Shown: positions 12,601-26,070, counted from the first letter of the stretch. The stretch: 64,000 nucleotides of DNA from Tiliqua scincoides (GCF_035046505.1 NC_089821.1:312959368-313023367); one strand, 5' to 3'. Notes: generated from the sequence alone by a model not told the origin. Program-made: numbers and translations.

Positions 12601-15600
12601 CCTCCAGAAACCTGTCCAATCCCCTTTTAAAGGCGTCTAGGCTAGATGCCATCACCACATCCTGTGGCAAGGAGTTCCACAGACCGACCACACGCTGAGT
12701 AATGAAATATTTTCTTTTGTCTGTCCTAACCCGCCCAACACTCAATTTTAGTGGATGTCCCCTGGTTCTGGTATTATGTGAGAGTGTAAAGAGCATCTCC
12801 CTATCCACTCTGTCCATCCCCTGCATAATTTTGTATGTCTCGATCATGTCCCCCCTCAGGTGTCTCTTTTCTAGGCTGACGAGGCCCAAACGCCGTAGCC
12901 TTTCCTCATAAGGAAGGTGCCCCAGCCCCGAAATCATCTTAGTCGCTCTCTTTTGCACCTTTTCCATTTCCACTATGTCTTTTTTGAGATGCGGCGTCCA
13001 GAACTGGACATAACACTCCAGGTGTGGCCTTACCATCGATTTGTACAACGGCATTATAATACTAGCCGTTTTGTTCTCAATACCCTTCCTAATGATCCCA
13101 AGCATAGAATTGGCCTTCTTCACTGCCGCCGCACATTGGGTCGACACTTTCATCGACCTGTCCACCACCACCCCAAGATCTCTCTCCTGATCTGTCACAG
13201 ACAGCTCAGAACCCATCAGCCTATATCTAAAGTTTTGATTTTTTGCCCCAATGTGCATGACTTTACACTTACTGACATTGAAGCGCATCTGCCATTTTGC
13301 TGCCCGTTCTGCCAGAATGGAGAGATCCTTCTGGAGCTCCTCACAATCACTTCTGGTCTTCACCACTCGGAAAAGTTTGGTGTCGTCTGCAAACTTAGCC
13401 ACTTCACTGCTCACCCCTGTCTCCAGGTCATTTATGAAGAGGTTGAAAAGCACCGGTCCCAGGACAGATCCTTGGGGCACAACGCTTTTCACCTCTCTCC
13501 ATTGTGAAAATTGCCCATTGACACCGACTCTCTGCTTCCTGGCCTCCAACCAGTTCTCAATACATGAGAGGACCTGTCCTCTAATTCCCTGACCGTGGAG
13601 TTTTTTCAGTAGCCTTTGGTGAGGGACCATGTCAAACGCCTTCTGAAAGTCCAGATATATAATGTCCACGGGTTCTCCCGCATCCACATACCTGTTGACC
13701 TTTTCAAAGAATTCCATAAGGTTCGTGAGGCAACTTACACTTACAGAAGCCATGCTGCTTCTCCCTCAGCAAGGCCTGTTCGTCTATGTGTTTTGAGATC
13801 CTATCTTTGATGAGGCATTCCACCATCTTACCCGGGTATGGATGTTAGGCTGACCGGCCTATAGTTTCCCGGGTCCCCCCTCTTTCCCTTTTTAAAAATA
13901 GGCGTGACATTTGCTATCCTCCAATCTTCTGGCACCGTGGCCGTTTTGAGGGACAAGTTGCATACCTTAGTCAAGAGGTCTGCAACTTCATTCTTCAATT
14001 CCTTAATAACTCTGTTATTAAGTGCCTGGAGTCAAACCTGTCCAGGCACTCCAAAGAGCCTAGAGATGCTAATAAGCTTAAGGGGTCAAGCAGTGGTGCT
14101 GCTGTCACCCTGTTCCTCCTGTCCTGGGTGCTGTGGCTCAAAGGCTTGACTGATGGCAAGCTGGCCTCGCAGGGTCTGCTTCCTCTCCCTAAACAACTGA
14201 AAGACCAAGGCTGGAAGAGGGAAAGCAGCCTCAGGCTTGAGGAACCCCGTCCTTTCCAGGTCTCCCTCACAATGTTCAGGCCGATCTGACTCCTCAGATT
14301 CAGAGTTGCCCTTTCCTCAGTAAAGGACCAAAAAAGCCTAAAGGGACTGGTTACATGGGGTCAAATGACCGATTTCCCTTGTTCAAACCCTTCTCTTTCT
14401 TGGGTATTAAACCTATTTATGTGCAAAGCAGTTTTCCAAACAGTACAATTGTGATGCAAGTTTGCAACCAGTCACAGTAGTGTGTATGAGAATCCTGTCA
14501 CAGCTAGGCAAGTAGTGTGGGGACTGGATCCTTGTGCTTGTGGAGCTCCGCCCACCTGTTTGTTGGCCCTGCCTCCAGCAGCAGCAAGGGACAGTCCCAT
14601 TGGTGAGGAATGCCCCCTGCCTCCACCAGGAACAAGACTTACCCAGGTAAGGCAAATTGCTGTTTTTCTGGCTATCATCTGTTTAATGACATCACTCTCT
14701 GCTTAATGATGTCACTCTCCAGCCATCTGCAGGCAGCTTGAATGCTAACTTTGGCTCTCTGTATGAAATGAATTTTATACCCCTGTTCTAGACTGTTTGA
14801 TTTGTAAAGAAAGGGAATAGGAGAAAAGGAACACAGAAGCACTCCCCACTCCTAGAAAGTGAGTTTCTAGATGGTGTTCCAAGCATGAGAAGAGGCCTTC
14901 TCCTGAGCAGCTTGGTGTCAAACTCATTTCATAGTGGGAGGAATAGCATTCATGATGCCACCTGAGGGCAAGACGTCATTAAGCAGATCATGACCAGAAA
15001 TAAGCACTTTTTCTCACTTAGGAACTCATTAGCTGTAAGAGATAGAAGATAACATTTGTAAATCTTGATCATATTTTCAAGATAAGGTGACCCAATTATT
15101 ATGTGGGCTGCCCTTTCAACAGTGACATCTCACAACAGCTCAGCAGCTGTGAGCAGCTGATGGTGGTGCTGGGAGAGCCTGAGGGCCATATAAAGATTTC
15201 CTCAGGCTGCATCTAGCCCACGGGCTTTATGTTTGACACCCCTGAGCTAGAATCTTCTGGACCATTCTGAGACGTCATTCAGACGCGGAGATCTGCCTGG
15301 CTCAGCGTGGCTGGCTGTACCCAGAAGCAACACAAGTTGGCCTCAAGGTGGAGAGCTGCCTAACAGGCAAAGAGGCCTTAGAAGAAGAGTGTGGTCCCAG
15401 GGCTGGGAAGTGCTAGGCAGGGGCCCAGGCTTCCCAGTGGCCTAACTCCATGCGCAATCAAGCAGGCAAGCCAGGCGCAATCATTGGCAAGGCTTCCTCC
15501 TGTTGGGAAGCGTGCAGCAGCAGCCATAGGTTGCACAGGGCTTGCATAGGGAACTGGAGAAGGACCAAGTTCCTGGCAGTGAAAAGGTGTTCACCTGTGT

Positions 15601-16631
15601 GAGTAACACCTGCACTGCTTAGCTCGTTTTTGATGGTTCTGGATGAATATGGGCTCAGTGGAACAAGTCACCCCCTGCCAACGGCTTACCCACTTTGCTG
15701 GTAGCAGCTGGGCATCATACAGTTTGGGGGTTTGATCCACCAACATATTTGCTATCCTGACCTGCTTTGGTCAGAGTTAGGAGATTCTCTCACTGCCTGT
15801 TGTCTGCTGCTTCTCTCCCCCCCTCCCAGAACAAAATCTTTGAGACAAATGTGTTCCTCCTATCTGTCATTTTAATTATCTTTTTTCACATTCAATTTTT
15901 CTCTAGTGCAATGAATGAGCTGTTTGGGGTTCTCTTGTTCTCCAACAGGCCAAGTGTGGATGACCAGACATGAGAGGGAGAGATGCACAGTAGAAGATAC
16001 AGAGCAGGTGGGACTTTGTGCCACATCCCCGTGGAAAGCTGAAGAGATGCTTTCCCCATATTGTGCACAGGATAATGCCTTTGGGAGCCGGGACCTGCCC
16101 AACCCCTACCCGAGGGATGAAGCAGAGGGAGATTACCAGACCTTCATAGTGACCACCGTCCAGACAGGAGCAGACTCTGGCAAGAAACAAAGCGGCTGCA
16201 GAGCTCATGGGAAAAGCTTCAATCAGAGCTCTGGCATGCTTAAGAATCGTCGCACAGGAGGAAAAGCACATAAGTGTTTGGCCTGTGGGAAATTCTTTCT
16301 TTCTGGCTCCAAGCTCATCATTCATCAGAGGACTCACACTGGGGAGAAGCCCTATGAATGCTCAGCCTGTGGGAAAACATTCCGGTCCAGTTCTGTACTT
16401 TATCGTCACCAGAGAATCCACACTGGAGAGAAGCCACATAAATGCCCCATTTGTGGGAGGCGATTCAGTAGCAATTCAAATCTTAATCGGCATCAGAGAA
16501 TCCACACTGGGGAAAAACCCTACAAATGCTCAGATTGTGGGAAAAGCTTCATTCAACGAGCCAACCTTAATAAACATTACAAAATCCATACAGTGGACAG
16601 GAAAGGCGAGGAACCTTTCAGCCTGAGCTGA
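7475..16631 (+). CDS. SCAN-KRAB-C2H2 zinc-finger protein
   Basis: Three coding exons, 7475-8263, 10970-11096 and 15949-16631, join in frame across GT-AG borders into 532 residues. Residues about 170-255 are a SCAN dimerisation domain ([15 protein letters not shown], then [15 protein letters not shown]). Residues 264-306 are a KRAB A-box-like exon starting [14 protein letters not shown]; the usual EEW is EC, and the LYREVMLENY helix is replaced by [10 protein letters not shown], so TRIM28 recruitment is doubtful (inference). A broken finger near 385-411 is followed by four regular C2H2 fingers at about 413-519 with TGEKP linkers. It is probably a nuclear DNA-binding regulator of unknown target. 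The ATG at 7475 lies 95 bp into an exon with acceptor at 7377-7379; at least one upstream exon is expected. Four fingers is short for the family. Orthologue not identified. Confidence 0.88.
9131..9566. mobile_element. Harbinger-like MITE (CAATCCTA ends)
   Basis: Ends are CAGCCCAATCCTACC and GGTAGGATTGGGCC, an inverted repeat shared with several other elements in the window. The interior is unrelated to any protein I know. Assigned by end similarity to copies with a TTA duplication (54435-54839). Confidence 0.45.
9639..9671. repeat. (TG)n microsatellite
   Basis: Uninterrupted TG dinucleotide run of about 16 units in ZNF intron 1. Confidence 0.9.
10690..10800 (+). mobile_element. tRNA-related SINE fragment
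   Basis: Contains CTCAGTGGCAGAGCC, an A-box-like tRNA segment, and then a diverged tail GAGCTGGGTGGACCAGTGGTCTGGTTCAG typical of a widespread sauropsid SINE. Reverse-strand relatives are at about 34045-34140 and 48478-48665. Confidence 0.5.
11800..12185 (+). repeat. Two diverged tandem copies of a ~200-bp unit
   Basis: Both copies read ...GCCTCTCTGAGxTGGxGGCAGGTTTG..., then GCAGTCAGGCAGGACTCTCCAT, then CATCAG and TTTTTACCTCAGCG. Copy 1 spans about 11800-11990 and copy 2 about 12000-12185. Family not recognised. Confidence 0.6.
12381..14014 (-). mobile_element. CR1 LINE, 5'-truncated, with most of the reverse transcriptase
   Basis: The 3' end is at 12381 (CTTATGTTCTTAT on the minus strand) and the body runs up to about 14014. 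A 393-residue open stretch at 12572-13753 holds RT motifs: [21 protein letters not shown], the catalytic FADDTKL and the CR1 C-terminal LWNSLPQD. The frame breaks upstream of FQKAF, near 13753, although CR1 RT sequence continues to about 14014. It is truncated at the 5' end, as CR1 usually is, and lacks the endonuclease domain. It is inserted within the hAT-like element, so it is younger than that element. Confidence 0.92.
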
Positions 16632-18490
16632 GACCTCGTGCATGCAAATGGGAGCGACACACACAGGAGAGACCCATTTTAAAGAATGATCACATTTCAA
16701 AGGGATACACTATCCTTTCGGCCATTCCAGATGCCCCTCTTGAACTGCTGCTTGTTTTGGATGCTAGCGTGTGACAGTGCAGATGCAGTGCTTAGTGGTG
16801 GAGCTCTGGAACTACCCCTCATCACCTACAGGCAGGGCGAGCTGTGCTCAGTAGAAAGGTTTTGTACAGTTCTATACAGCTCTGTGAAGTTGAATTGTGT
16901 GTCTGGAACAGGTTCCTGTTGTGGTAGCTCTCAAGCTGCTGAAGCCTTTACTTTGGGTGCTGCAGAAATCAGAGGGAAGACTGGCTGCTCTGCTGCCCGG
17001 TGGCGTCACTAGGGTTTGCGTCACCCGGTGCGGGATGCCAGCGCATCACCCCCATGCAATGGGCGGGGCAACACCCCAGGTGGTGGACGTGGAGATGTAC
17101 CATCGCTCCACCCTCACTGGTTTTTTTGCCTGTACCTTTTGATAGAACAAAGATAGGACACATTCTGCATAAAATTACGCATTGATTGTTATATAACATT
17201 ATGGTATTATTCCTCCAAACTGTGATTTTGGTCACTAGCGGTGTCACACGCGCACACACACACCCCAGGATGTCAACTTACTAACACCTTATTGCAGCAG
17301 TTCTGAAACTTTTAGCACTGGGACCCACTTTTTAGAATGACAATCTGTGCAAGAGCCACCAGAAGTGGTCATGGTGGAAGTGACATCATCAGGCAAATTA
17401 AAATAAAGAAGTATAAATAATTAAAGTAAAACAAATAATTAAATAAGCAAAAGCCAGTCCTGTTCCACCAAGTAGCCTGCCTGCAATAACACCCCCCCCT
17501 CCAAAATCAGTCAGGTTTTCAGCCTCACCCAGTGCCCAGTCCAATTTAAGAACTTCTGTTTAAACCAGATCACTATCAGGATCCACCTGGCTTTGCAAGT
17601 CTCAAAAAGGTTCACCTTATCAGCTGAAGCCTCTGTTTTGATCCTTATTAGTGTGTGTGTGTGGGGGGGGGGGAGGCTTCCTTCTGGAGCACTTGTTTAG
17701 CTGCAGGTGCATAGGATCACCTGCAGGTGCATAGGATCACCTAACCCCTGCTAATTGGGTAAGAGGCACTTTTTCAAGTGGGTGCTCCTCTTTTTAGCAG
17801 GGGGAGAGTAACTGGCCCACCTCACCCCAGCACTGTCTGTTCTAGTGGCTGTCTGCTGGTATTCATTTGCATCTTTTTAGATTGTGAGCCCTTTTGGGAC
17901 AGGGAGCCATTTAGTTATTTGATTTTTCTCTGTAAACCGCTTTGTGAACTTTTAGTTGAAAAGCGGTATATAAATACTGTTGATTGATTGATTGATCAGG
18001 ACCATTCTAGTACCCTTGTACTCTCCTTCACCTGATCTTCCACACCAGCCAAGGCACGTTTGCTTACTCATGAGTAAATGCAACTGTGAGGCTTAGTTTC
18101 GCTTTCCATAGGGCTCAATACATTCATCTGCTTGGAGGGAGGGGCTTCCTTCTCAGGTGTTTTTGGGGGCTGCATTCATTGGATCAGAACCATTCTGGTG
18201 TCATTGGATTGGACTAAGGCAAGGTTATCTACTTATGAGTAAACATGCAATACAGCTCACTTTCTCTTTTCATAGGGATCCACGCATTTTTTGTTCTCCA
18301 GTTTTTTGGCCATAACCTTTGATAAAAAGGAGATATTTCACTCTGGTTTCTTGCATTGCATTCCACTCAATATTCCACATCCAACGGTATATAATATGAT
18401 GGGGTTACTCCTAACCACTACAATTTTAGCCTGTCACCCCCCAGTGCGTGTCACCCGGTGTGGCCCATACCCCCTGCACCCCCTAGCGAT
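16632..18490. other. 3' flank of ZNF gene: hAT-like and L2-like repeats
   Basis: After the ZNF stop there is a plausible 3' UTR to about 17000. About 17302-17550 is a hAT-like copy (CAGTTCTGAAACTTTTAGCACTGGGACCCAC..., relative of 46863-47149). 17722-17751 is a two-copy direct repeat of AGGTGCATAGGATCACCTGC. 17880-17998 is an L2/SINE-type tail, AAACCGCTTTGTGAAC...AAGCGGTATATAAATAC, ending in TTGA repeats. No other gene seen. Confidence 0.5.
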
Positions 18491-18494
18491 GCTG

Positions 18495-19390
18495 TTTCCC
18501 CGAAAACAAGACCTACCCTGAAAACAAGACCTAGTGTGTTTTTTGAGAATTGCTGAAATATAAGAACTACCCAGAAAATAAGACCTAGTTGTGATCAGAG
18601 CTGGGGCGGGGGGGGGGGAAGGGGTCCTTGGTTGGAGGTTAAAATTGAGTGTTGGGTGGGTTAGGACAGACAAAAGAAAATATTTCTTTACTCAGCGCGT
18701 GGTCAGTCTGTGGAACTCCTTGCCACAGGATGTGGTGCTGGCGTCTAGCCTAGACGCCTTTAAAAGGGGATTGGACGGGTTTCTGGAGGAAAAATTCATT
18801 ATGGGGTACAAGCCATGATGTGTATGCGCAACCTCCTGATTTTAGAAATGGGTTAAGTCAGAATGCCAGATGTAGGGGAGAGCACCAGGACGAGGTCTCT
18901 TGTTATCTGGTGTGCTCCCTGGGGCATTTTGTGGGCCGCTGTGAGATACAGGAAGCTGGACTAGATGGGCCTATGGCCTGATCCAGTGGGGCTGTTCTTA
19001 TGTTCTTATGTTAGGTGGGTGGACAACGTGACCAGGAATGCTGCACTCCTGTGTGTGCGACACCTAGAAAGTGCCTGCTGTGCTACCTTGGGCAGAGGAC
19101 TCTGAGGAGAAACTGAGGTGGGAAGCAGCAAGCAAGGCAACCCTACATACCTGGCTCTGAGACTGTCCACTTTCCAGGGAGTAAGTCCCATTAACGATAA
19201 AGGGGCTGACTTCTGAGTAGACAAGCTGGCAGGCATCCTCCTAGGCACTGAGGGGACACCCTCTCCACACCTTCCAGGGAGTAAGTCCCATTAACTATAA
19301 AGGGACTGACTTCTGAAAAAAATAAGACCTAGTGTGTTTTTTGAGCCAAAAAAAAAATAAGACACTGTCTTATTTTCAGGGAAGCAGGGT
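18495..19390. mobile_element. Foldback MITE (ATAAGAC type) split by a CR1
   Basis: The left part (about 18495-18620) has CCCCGAAAACAAGACCTA and the right part (about 19315-19385) ends CTTATTTTCAGGGAAGC; together they look like one short inverted-repeat element of a kind common in reptile DNA. CR1 sequence 18642-19013 lies between. A 50-bp segment, CCAGGGAGTAAGTCCCATTAAC..., is repeated at 19176 and 19272. Confidence 0.5.
18642..19013 (+). mobile_element. CR1 LINE 3' end
   Basis: Reads GTTAAAATTGAGTGTTGGGTGGG, then the [21 protein letters not shown]-terminus of ORF2, then the full CR1 3' UTR ending CTTATGTTCTTATG. Strongly 5'-truncated and little diverged from the 12381-14014 copy, so fairly young. 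Confidence 0.9.
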
Positions 19391-20920
19391 AGATGTCAGG
19401 CATCTTTGGCAGCTGCAGCCAGCAGGCTGTTTTGTACTCTTGCAAGCTGCCTCGAGCCAATGGAAAAGAGGAGTTTAGCTTAGACCAACCTCTGCTAGCC
19501 TGTTGTTCTGAGACTGCTTGGTCTGTACTGACTCCTGGTTCACTTCTGCACCCAGTTCAAAGTGCTGCTGATCACCTGCAGAGCTCATATGTTTGGGATA
19601 CCTTCTTGTATGTCTCTGCCTGTCAATTGAGACCACTGGGGGGAGAGTTTCTGCTTCATTATGTCCCCATTTTTATGTCCACATTTTTACATTAGAGGGG
19701 GCACAGGATGGGCCCAGATAAGCAGTTGTCCCTCCCCTGCCCCAGCTCAGAGCCCAAGGGCAGGTCCCCTTTCAAGAAGAGCTTCTCCTGTCACCTGCTG
19801 CTCAGCTGCTGTGGTCTGGGTTGCTGCTGCTCCATCCCAGATTTGATGGTTAAGCAGATGGATTGATTATGCAACTGTATATTGGGTTTGGCTGTGAGTT
19901 GCTTTGAGGGTTAATAATGGACAACAAGGTCCTAAATAAATGTAAATAAAAACCATTCTGTGGGAAAAAGAATCTCTCTATTTCTACCCAACCATTCAAA
20001 AACAAAAATTGCTCAAGGAGGTTTACAATCTCAGTATGTTCCCCATGTTTTGAGCAAAGAGGGACGTGTACCAGTAACAAGACCAATGCAACAGCACCGC
20101 TGAAGCACAACTGTAATGTAATAAATAGTTCTCGGGGGGGGGGGGCATTGCAGCCATTGTGCAGTGCAGTGTTGGGAAGCGCCTCCTCTTGGGCAGGCAG
20201 GCAGGGCAGGTGACAAGTCTTTCCAAGGCTGGCATTAGACTCTGGCCTTACTCAGGCTGGCCTTTACTCTGAAGGCCCGGGCAGGTTTTTTCAGGAGCTC
20301 TGTTAGCTCCAGTCATCTCCTGCAGAGAAGTCAAGGGCTGGCGAGACTGCAGGAGGGCTGACTGGCACTCAGCTCATGGAAAGTGCTGAAAAACAAAGCA
20401 GCATTTTGGCGGGCGGCAGTGGCTGTGCCCCAACAGGCTGAGCCTTCCCTCAGAGCTGCGTGGCACCGCCCCCTTGCTTTGGTGGGGAAGTGGCTGCTTC
20501 CCTCCATGATGCGGTCAGCCTCAGCACCTCACAGTCAGTTGAAGGCTGCACCATTGTTCTGAACTCCCCATGTTGGGGTTGAGAGGCAAGACCTAACAGG
20601 TTTCAGCTACTCAGTGCCAGACACATTGACGGGCCCCCATCAACTTCTGGGAGGACGTCCCTTTCCCCAAACCGGCTCTGCCCCTCTCAGGAGACAGTCA
20701 GGGTCTCAATTTGTCTGAGCCAAAGCTCAGCAGGCTCCTCTTAAAAAAGAATTTTTTCTTCCTTTGCTGCCTGCAGCTCAAGGGCCCCTAAAGGGAGGAA
20801 AAGCGACAGGAATCAGGCCTCGCAACATCAAGGCAGGTTCCTTGTGCTATGGTGTGATCTTCTTAAGCCTTGCGCTGCCTTCAGAGCCTGGTGGGAAGAG
20901 GTCCCAGTCATCGCCAGAGC
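19391..20920. other. Spacer between ZNF gene and right arm, no gene
   Basis: Mostly unrecognised single-copy sequence. An AATAAATGTAAATAAA stretch at about 19935 follows GAGTTGCTTTGAGGGTTAATAATGG and resembles an L2/SINE tail. A run of ten G occurs near 20134-20145. Short open frames are unconvincing. Confidence 0.4.
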
Positions 20921-21529
20921 CAGACAACGTGCACAAAGGGTTAGCAGCCCCACTGCCACACCATTCTCCTTCCACCTCTTGCTGAGCGGTCTTTTTGTGG
21001 GAGAGCGGCCCCACTATTGTGCCACCGCCCTCCCAACCATGAGGTAAAATCAATAGCCAGAAGAATCTACCCACTACCATGCCGCCTCCCTCTGGACCCA
21101 CAAAGAAGCCAGCTGACGGCAAACTGCCCCACTGTCACAATGCTGACCCCTCCAAACACTGCTGGTGGGGTCAGCGAAGTTGGATGGCCTCTCTCTTGCC
21201 CAGTCACCTCCAGATTGAGAGTGCTGGCTGAGGGTTCTGGCTTGTGGCAAATTCTTTTAACAATCCTAGGCTGCAATCCTACCCCCACTTACTCAAGAGT
21301 AAGTTCCATTTACTATTATTGTTAAAAGCATATACATAGTAGACTGTTAAAAGCAGATGTTTAACATTTCCCCAAATGCAGTCACATACCATGGGAGAAT
21401 GAAGTTTAATATATTAGAAATAAAATGAATGAGGATGCACCTGAAATTGGCTCACAACCCACCTAGTGGGTCCCAGTTCATAGTCTGAGAAACACCAGAC
21501 TAGCTTATCTCCTACCAAGAACTATCTGC

Positions 21530-21780
21530 TACATGGAGAAGCTCTCGCTGGATCTGGCTAGGCCCACCCAGTCCAGCTTCCCGAATCTCACAGTGGCCAC
21601 CAGATGCCTCAGGGAGCACATAAGACTACAAGAGACCTTCATCTTGTTGCCATTCCCTTGCATTTGGCATCCGGTGGTAGCCCACTTCTGAAACCAGGAA
21701 GTTTCACATACCCCAGATGGCATAACCCATGATGTACTTTTCCTCCAGAAATTTGTCCAGCCCCGTGTGCCACTGTGCTC
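21530..21780 (-). repeat. Second CR1 piece of right arm, at the C/B junction
   Basis: Reading downward from about 21765: GGGGCTGGACAAATTTCTGG and the rest of the CR1 3' region, contiguous with block B as in the left arm (2980-3240). It is joined upstream to the end of block C (GTGAGCACAGTGGCACAC), a junction absent from the left arm. Confidence 0.75.
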
Positions 21781-22861
21781 ACAGCTGTCCTTCCTAACCC
21801 CTGCCCACAACACTGCAATGCAAAAGGTGAAGCACCACTGCCCAAACTGTAACCCCTGCTGCCTCCTGCATGAATCCACATCCCCTCTTCTGCCTGTCTA
21901 CACTTGCTGGTAAGTGGCCACAGTACCTCATTCACAACAGGGAAGGAGGCAGAAGAGGGAGATGTGCCCTCTTGGTTCCCCCTGTGGCTCCAGACACCTC
22001 ACCACCTGCTCCTCCACTTTCTCATACTCCTGGCTATGGTGATTAGCAAGCTTTTAAGTTGCTGGTAGCAGTGCTTGCAGATGTGCTGGGGAAGAGCTCA
22101 ACTGGCCTCGCAGGAGTTCCAGGAGTTCCAGTGTGCCCCAGTCTGCAAGCCTTGCAAAGCTGGTCTTTGTGCCCCCACCAAGGTCAGGCTGGAGGGTCCC
22201 CAGGGACCAGATAGTGTTAGGACTGGACTGGATCCAGCCCACAGGCTGTACCTTGGAGACAGCGGTGGCCAAATTTGTCACCACTGCAATGGAAAAGCGG
22301 TCCCTATTTGGACCACTTCTTTATGTTCTACTTTAGCACTGTGTAGTCCCCCTCATATGAGGGAGAGGAAAGCTCTGCGCAGTTGGGTGGTCTGCCTGGT
22401 GGCCCAGAAAGTCACACGATAGGGCATACAGGCAGACGCAACTGCCCAAAGCATCCGTCCCCCAAACAAGAGGGACTTTGTGCGGAGCTAAAACAGAAAT
22501 GTCCTCTCATGGTGCAGATTGATTCAATCTAATCCCAGATCTGGCTGTTGGGACAGGGATTGACCAGCCCTGATTTAAAGCAAAGCACCAGGAGACTGAC
22601 CACCTTTGGCAAAGGTGGAATTCCTGGCAGCTCCCACATTCAGCCCTGCACAGATAGAGTGCCCGGCTGAGTTCTGGCTGGTGGTGGCAAGGGTGCAGGC
22701 ATCACCCCCAGCAGGTGGAAGGGAAGTCCAGCAGATAACGTGCAGAAAAAACAGGGCTTGGCCTCTTCCTCCCTCTTCCCCCAAAAAGATGTTGCCTACA
22801 GTCACTGTGAGGGACAAAGCCACCTGGGCTGACTCCTGGCACCCAAAATACTATTCTGCTA

Positions 22862-23740
22862 AGAAGTTTCACATACCCCAGATGGCATATAACCCATGAT
22901 GTACTTTTCCTCCAGAAATTTGTCCAGCCCCCTTTTAAAGGCATAAGAACATAAGAACAGCCCCACTGGATCAGGCCATAGGCCCATCTAGTCCAGCTTC
23001 CTGTATCTCACAGCGGCCCACCAAATGCCCCAGAGAGCACACCAGATAACAAGAGACCTGCATCCTGGTGCCCTCCCCTGCATCTGGCATTCTGACATAA
23101 CCCATTTCTAAAATCAGGAGGTTGCGCATACACATCATGGCTTGTACCCCATAATGGATTTTTCCTCCAGAAACTTGTCTAATCCCCTTTTAAAGGCGTC
23201 CAGGCTAGACGCCAGCACCACATCCTGTGGCAAGGAGCTCCACAGACAGACCACACGCTGAGTAAAGAAATATTTTCTTTTGTCTGTCCTAACCCGCCCA
23301 ACACTCAATTTTAGTGGATGTCCCCTGGTTCTGGTATTATGTGAGAGTGTAAAGAGCATCTCCCTATCCACTCTGTCCATCCCCTGCATAATTTTGTATG
23401 TCTCAATCATGTCCCCCCTCAAGCGTCTCTTTTCTAGGCTGAAGAGGCCCAAACGCCGTAGCCTTTCCTCATAAGGAAGGTGCCCCAGCCCAGTAATCAT
23501 CTTAGTCGCTCTCTTTTGCACCTTTAAAAGGCATTTAGGCAAGATGCCATCACCGCATCCTGTGGCAAGGAGTTCCACAGACCGACTACAAGCTGAGTAA
23601 AGAAATATTCTCTTTTGTCTGTCCTAAATCTCCCAGTACTCAAATTTACTGGCAGTCTCCTTGTTCTGGAGAACAAGCACGTCCTTCTGTCCAACCCCTG
23701 CATAACGCTGTACATGCTGATCAGTCAACCAGTCCAAGCA
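22862..23740 (-). mobile_element. Old CR1 piece of right arm, split by a younger CR1
   Basis: Counterpart of 2787-3052 in the left arm. 23526-23720 carries [17 protein letters not shown]; 22862-22943 carries the following FLEEK segment and joins directly to block C. The two halves are separated by the CR1 at 22944-23522. The flanks read TTTTAAAGGC and TTTAAAAGGC, so a short imperfect target duplication is possible. Confidence 0.8.
22944..23522 (-). mobile_element. Younger CR1 LINE insertion found only in the right arm
   Basis: About 580 bp, from the CR1 3' end (CTTATGTTCTTATG on the minus strand) to a 5' truncation at [10 protein letters not shown]. It encodes a clean RT C-terminus ([10 protein letters not shown], then [18 protein letters not shown]). 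The left arm has no CR1 at the matching site, so it inserted after the arms formed or was lost or converted on the left. Confidence 0.88.
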
Positions 23741-24308
23741 GGTAATCCCATCCTTAAGTTACTGGGCATCTAAAGCCAGATTTGAGCATTAAACCTCCTT
23801 CAAGCTATTCGGCTAGCATCGCTGCTGCCAAGAGCACCCAGCGAGCATTTGCCTCATCAAGTCATTGGGCACCTAAACCCAGATTTTAAACCTTTTCAAG
23901 CATTTGGTTAGGGTCAGGCCAGCCCAACTGCGCTGGTGCACGCAGAAGCACAGCGTGGCAGCCACAACGCTGGAGTGCAAGCGCCAGGGACTCTTCCCTC
24001 TCCACCCAGCCCAGGCTACCAGGGGCCGTGCAGCAGTGCAGCCTTTTGCCCCAGCTGCTGCCACAGGACAGGGGACCACTGAGTGGAAGGAAGACCCCCC
24101 CATCCCTCCACAGGTCTTTGGACCCCCGGCCAGTTCCCTCCAGAGCAAAGCTGCGCGCAGGGACTGACTGCAGGGAGGAGCAGTGAGAGAGCCAGGAAGC
24201 GGGATAACCAACAGACGCCCTCTTTATTTCATGTTCAGAACAGGCCGCGGGGCGGTCAGGCGGGTCTCCAGTGCGCAGGTGGGGGACGCGTCTCCCGGCG
24301 TCTGCGGT

Positions 24309-26070
<1,762 letters not shown>

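Larger units (their letters stand above)
11199..15244. mobile_element. Large hAT-like foldback element with nested insertions
   Basis: The left end CAGGGTGTCAAACATAAGG and the right end, inverted CAGGGGTGTCAAACATAAAG, match over nearly 40 bp. Flanks TTCTAGAC and AGCTAGAA agree at 5 of 8 positions, a decayed 8-bp duplication as hAT makes. A second mirrored pair lies inside (about 11385-11490 against 14518-14640). No transposase frame is visible, so it is non-autonomous. Nested inside are a 200-bp duplicated segment (11790-12190) and a CR1 (12381-14014). The whole lies in intron 2 of the SCAN-KRAB gene, in a stretch with no other gene. Confidence 0.7.

Noticed and set aside
12572-13753. 393-codon minus-strand frame as a host gene
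   Set aside because: It is CR1 reverse transcriptase ([15 protein letters not shown]) with the CR1 3' end attached.
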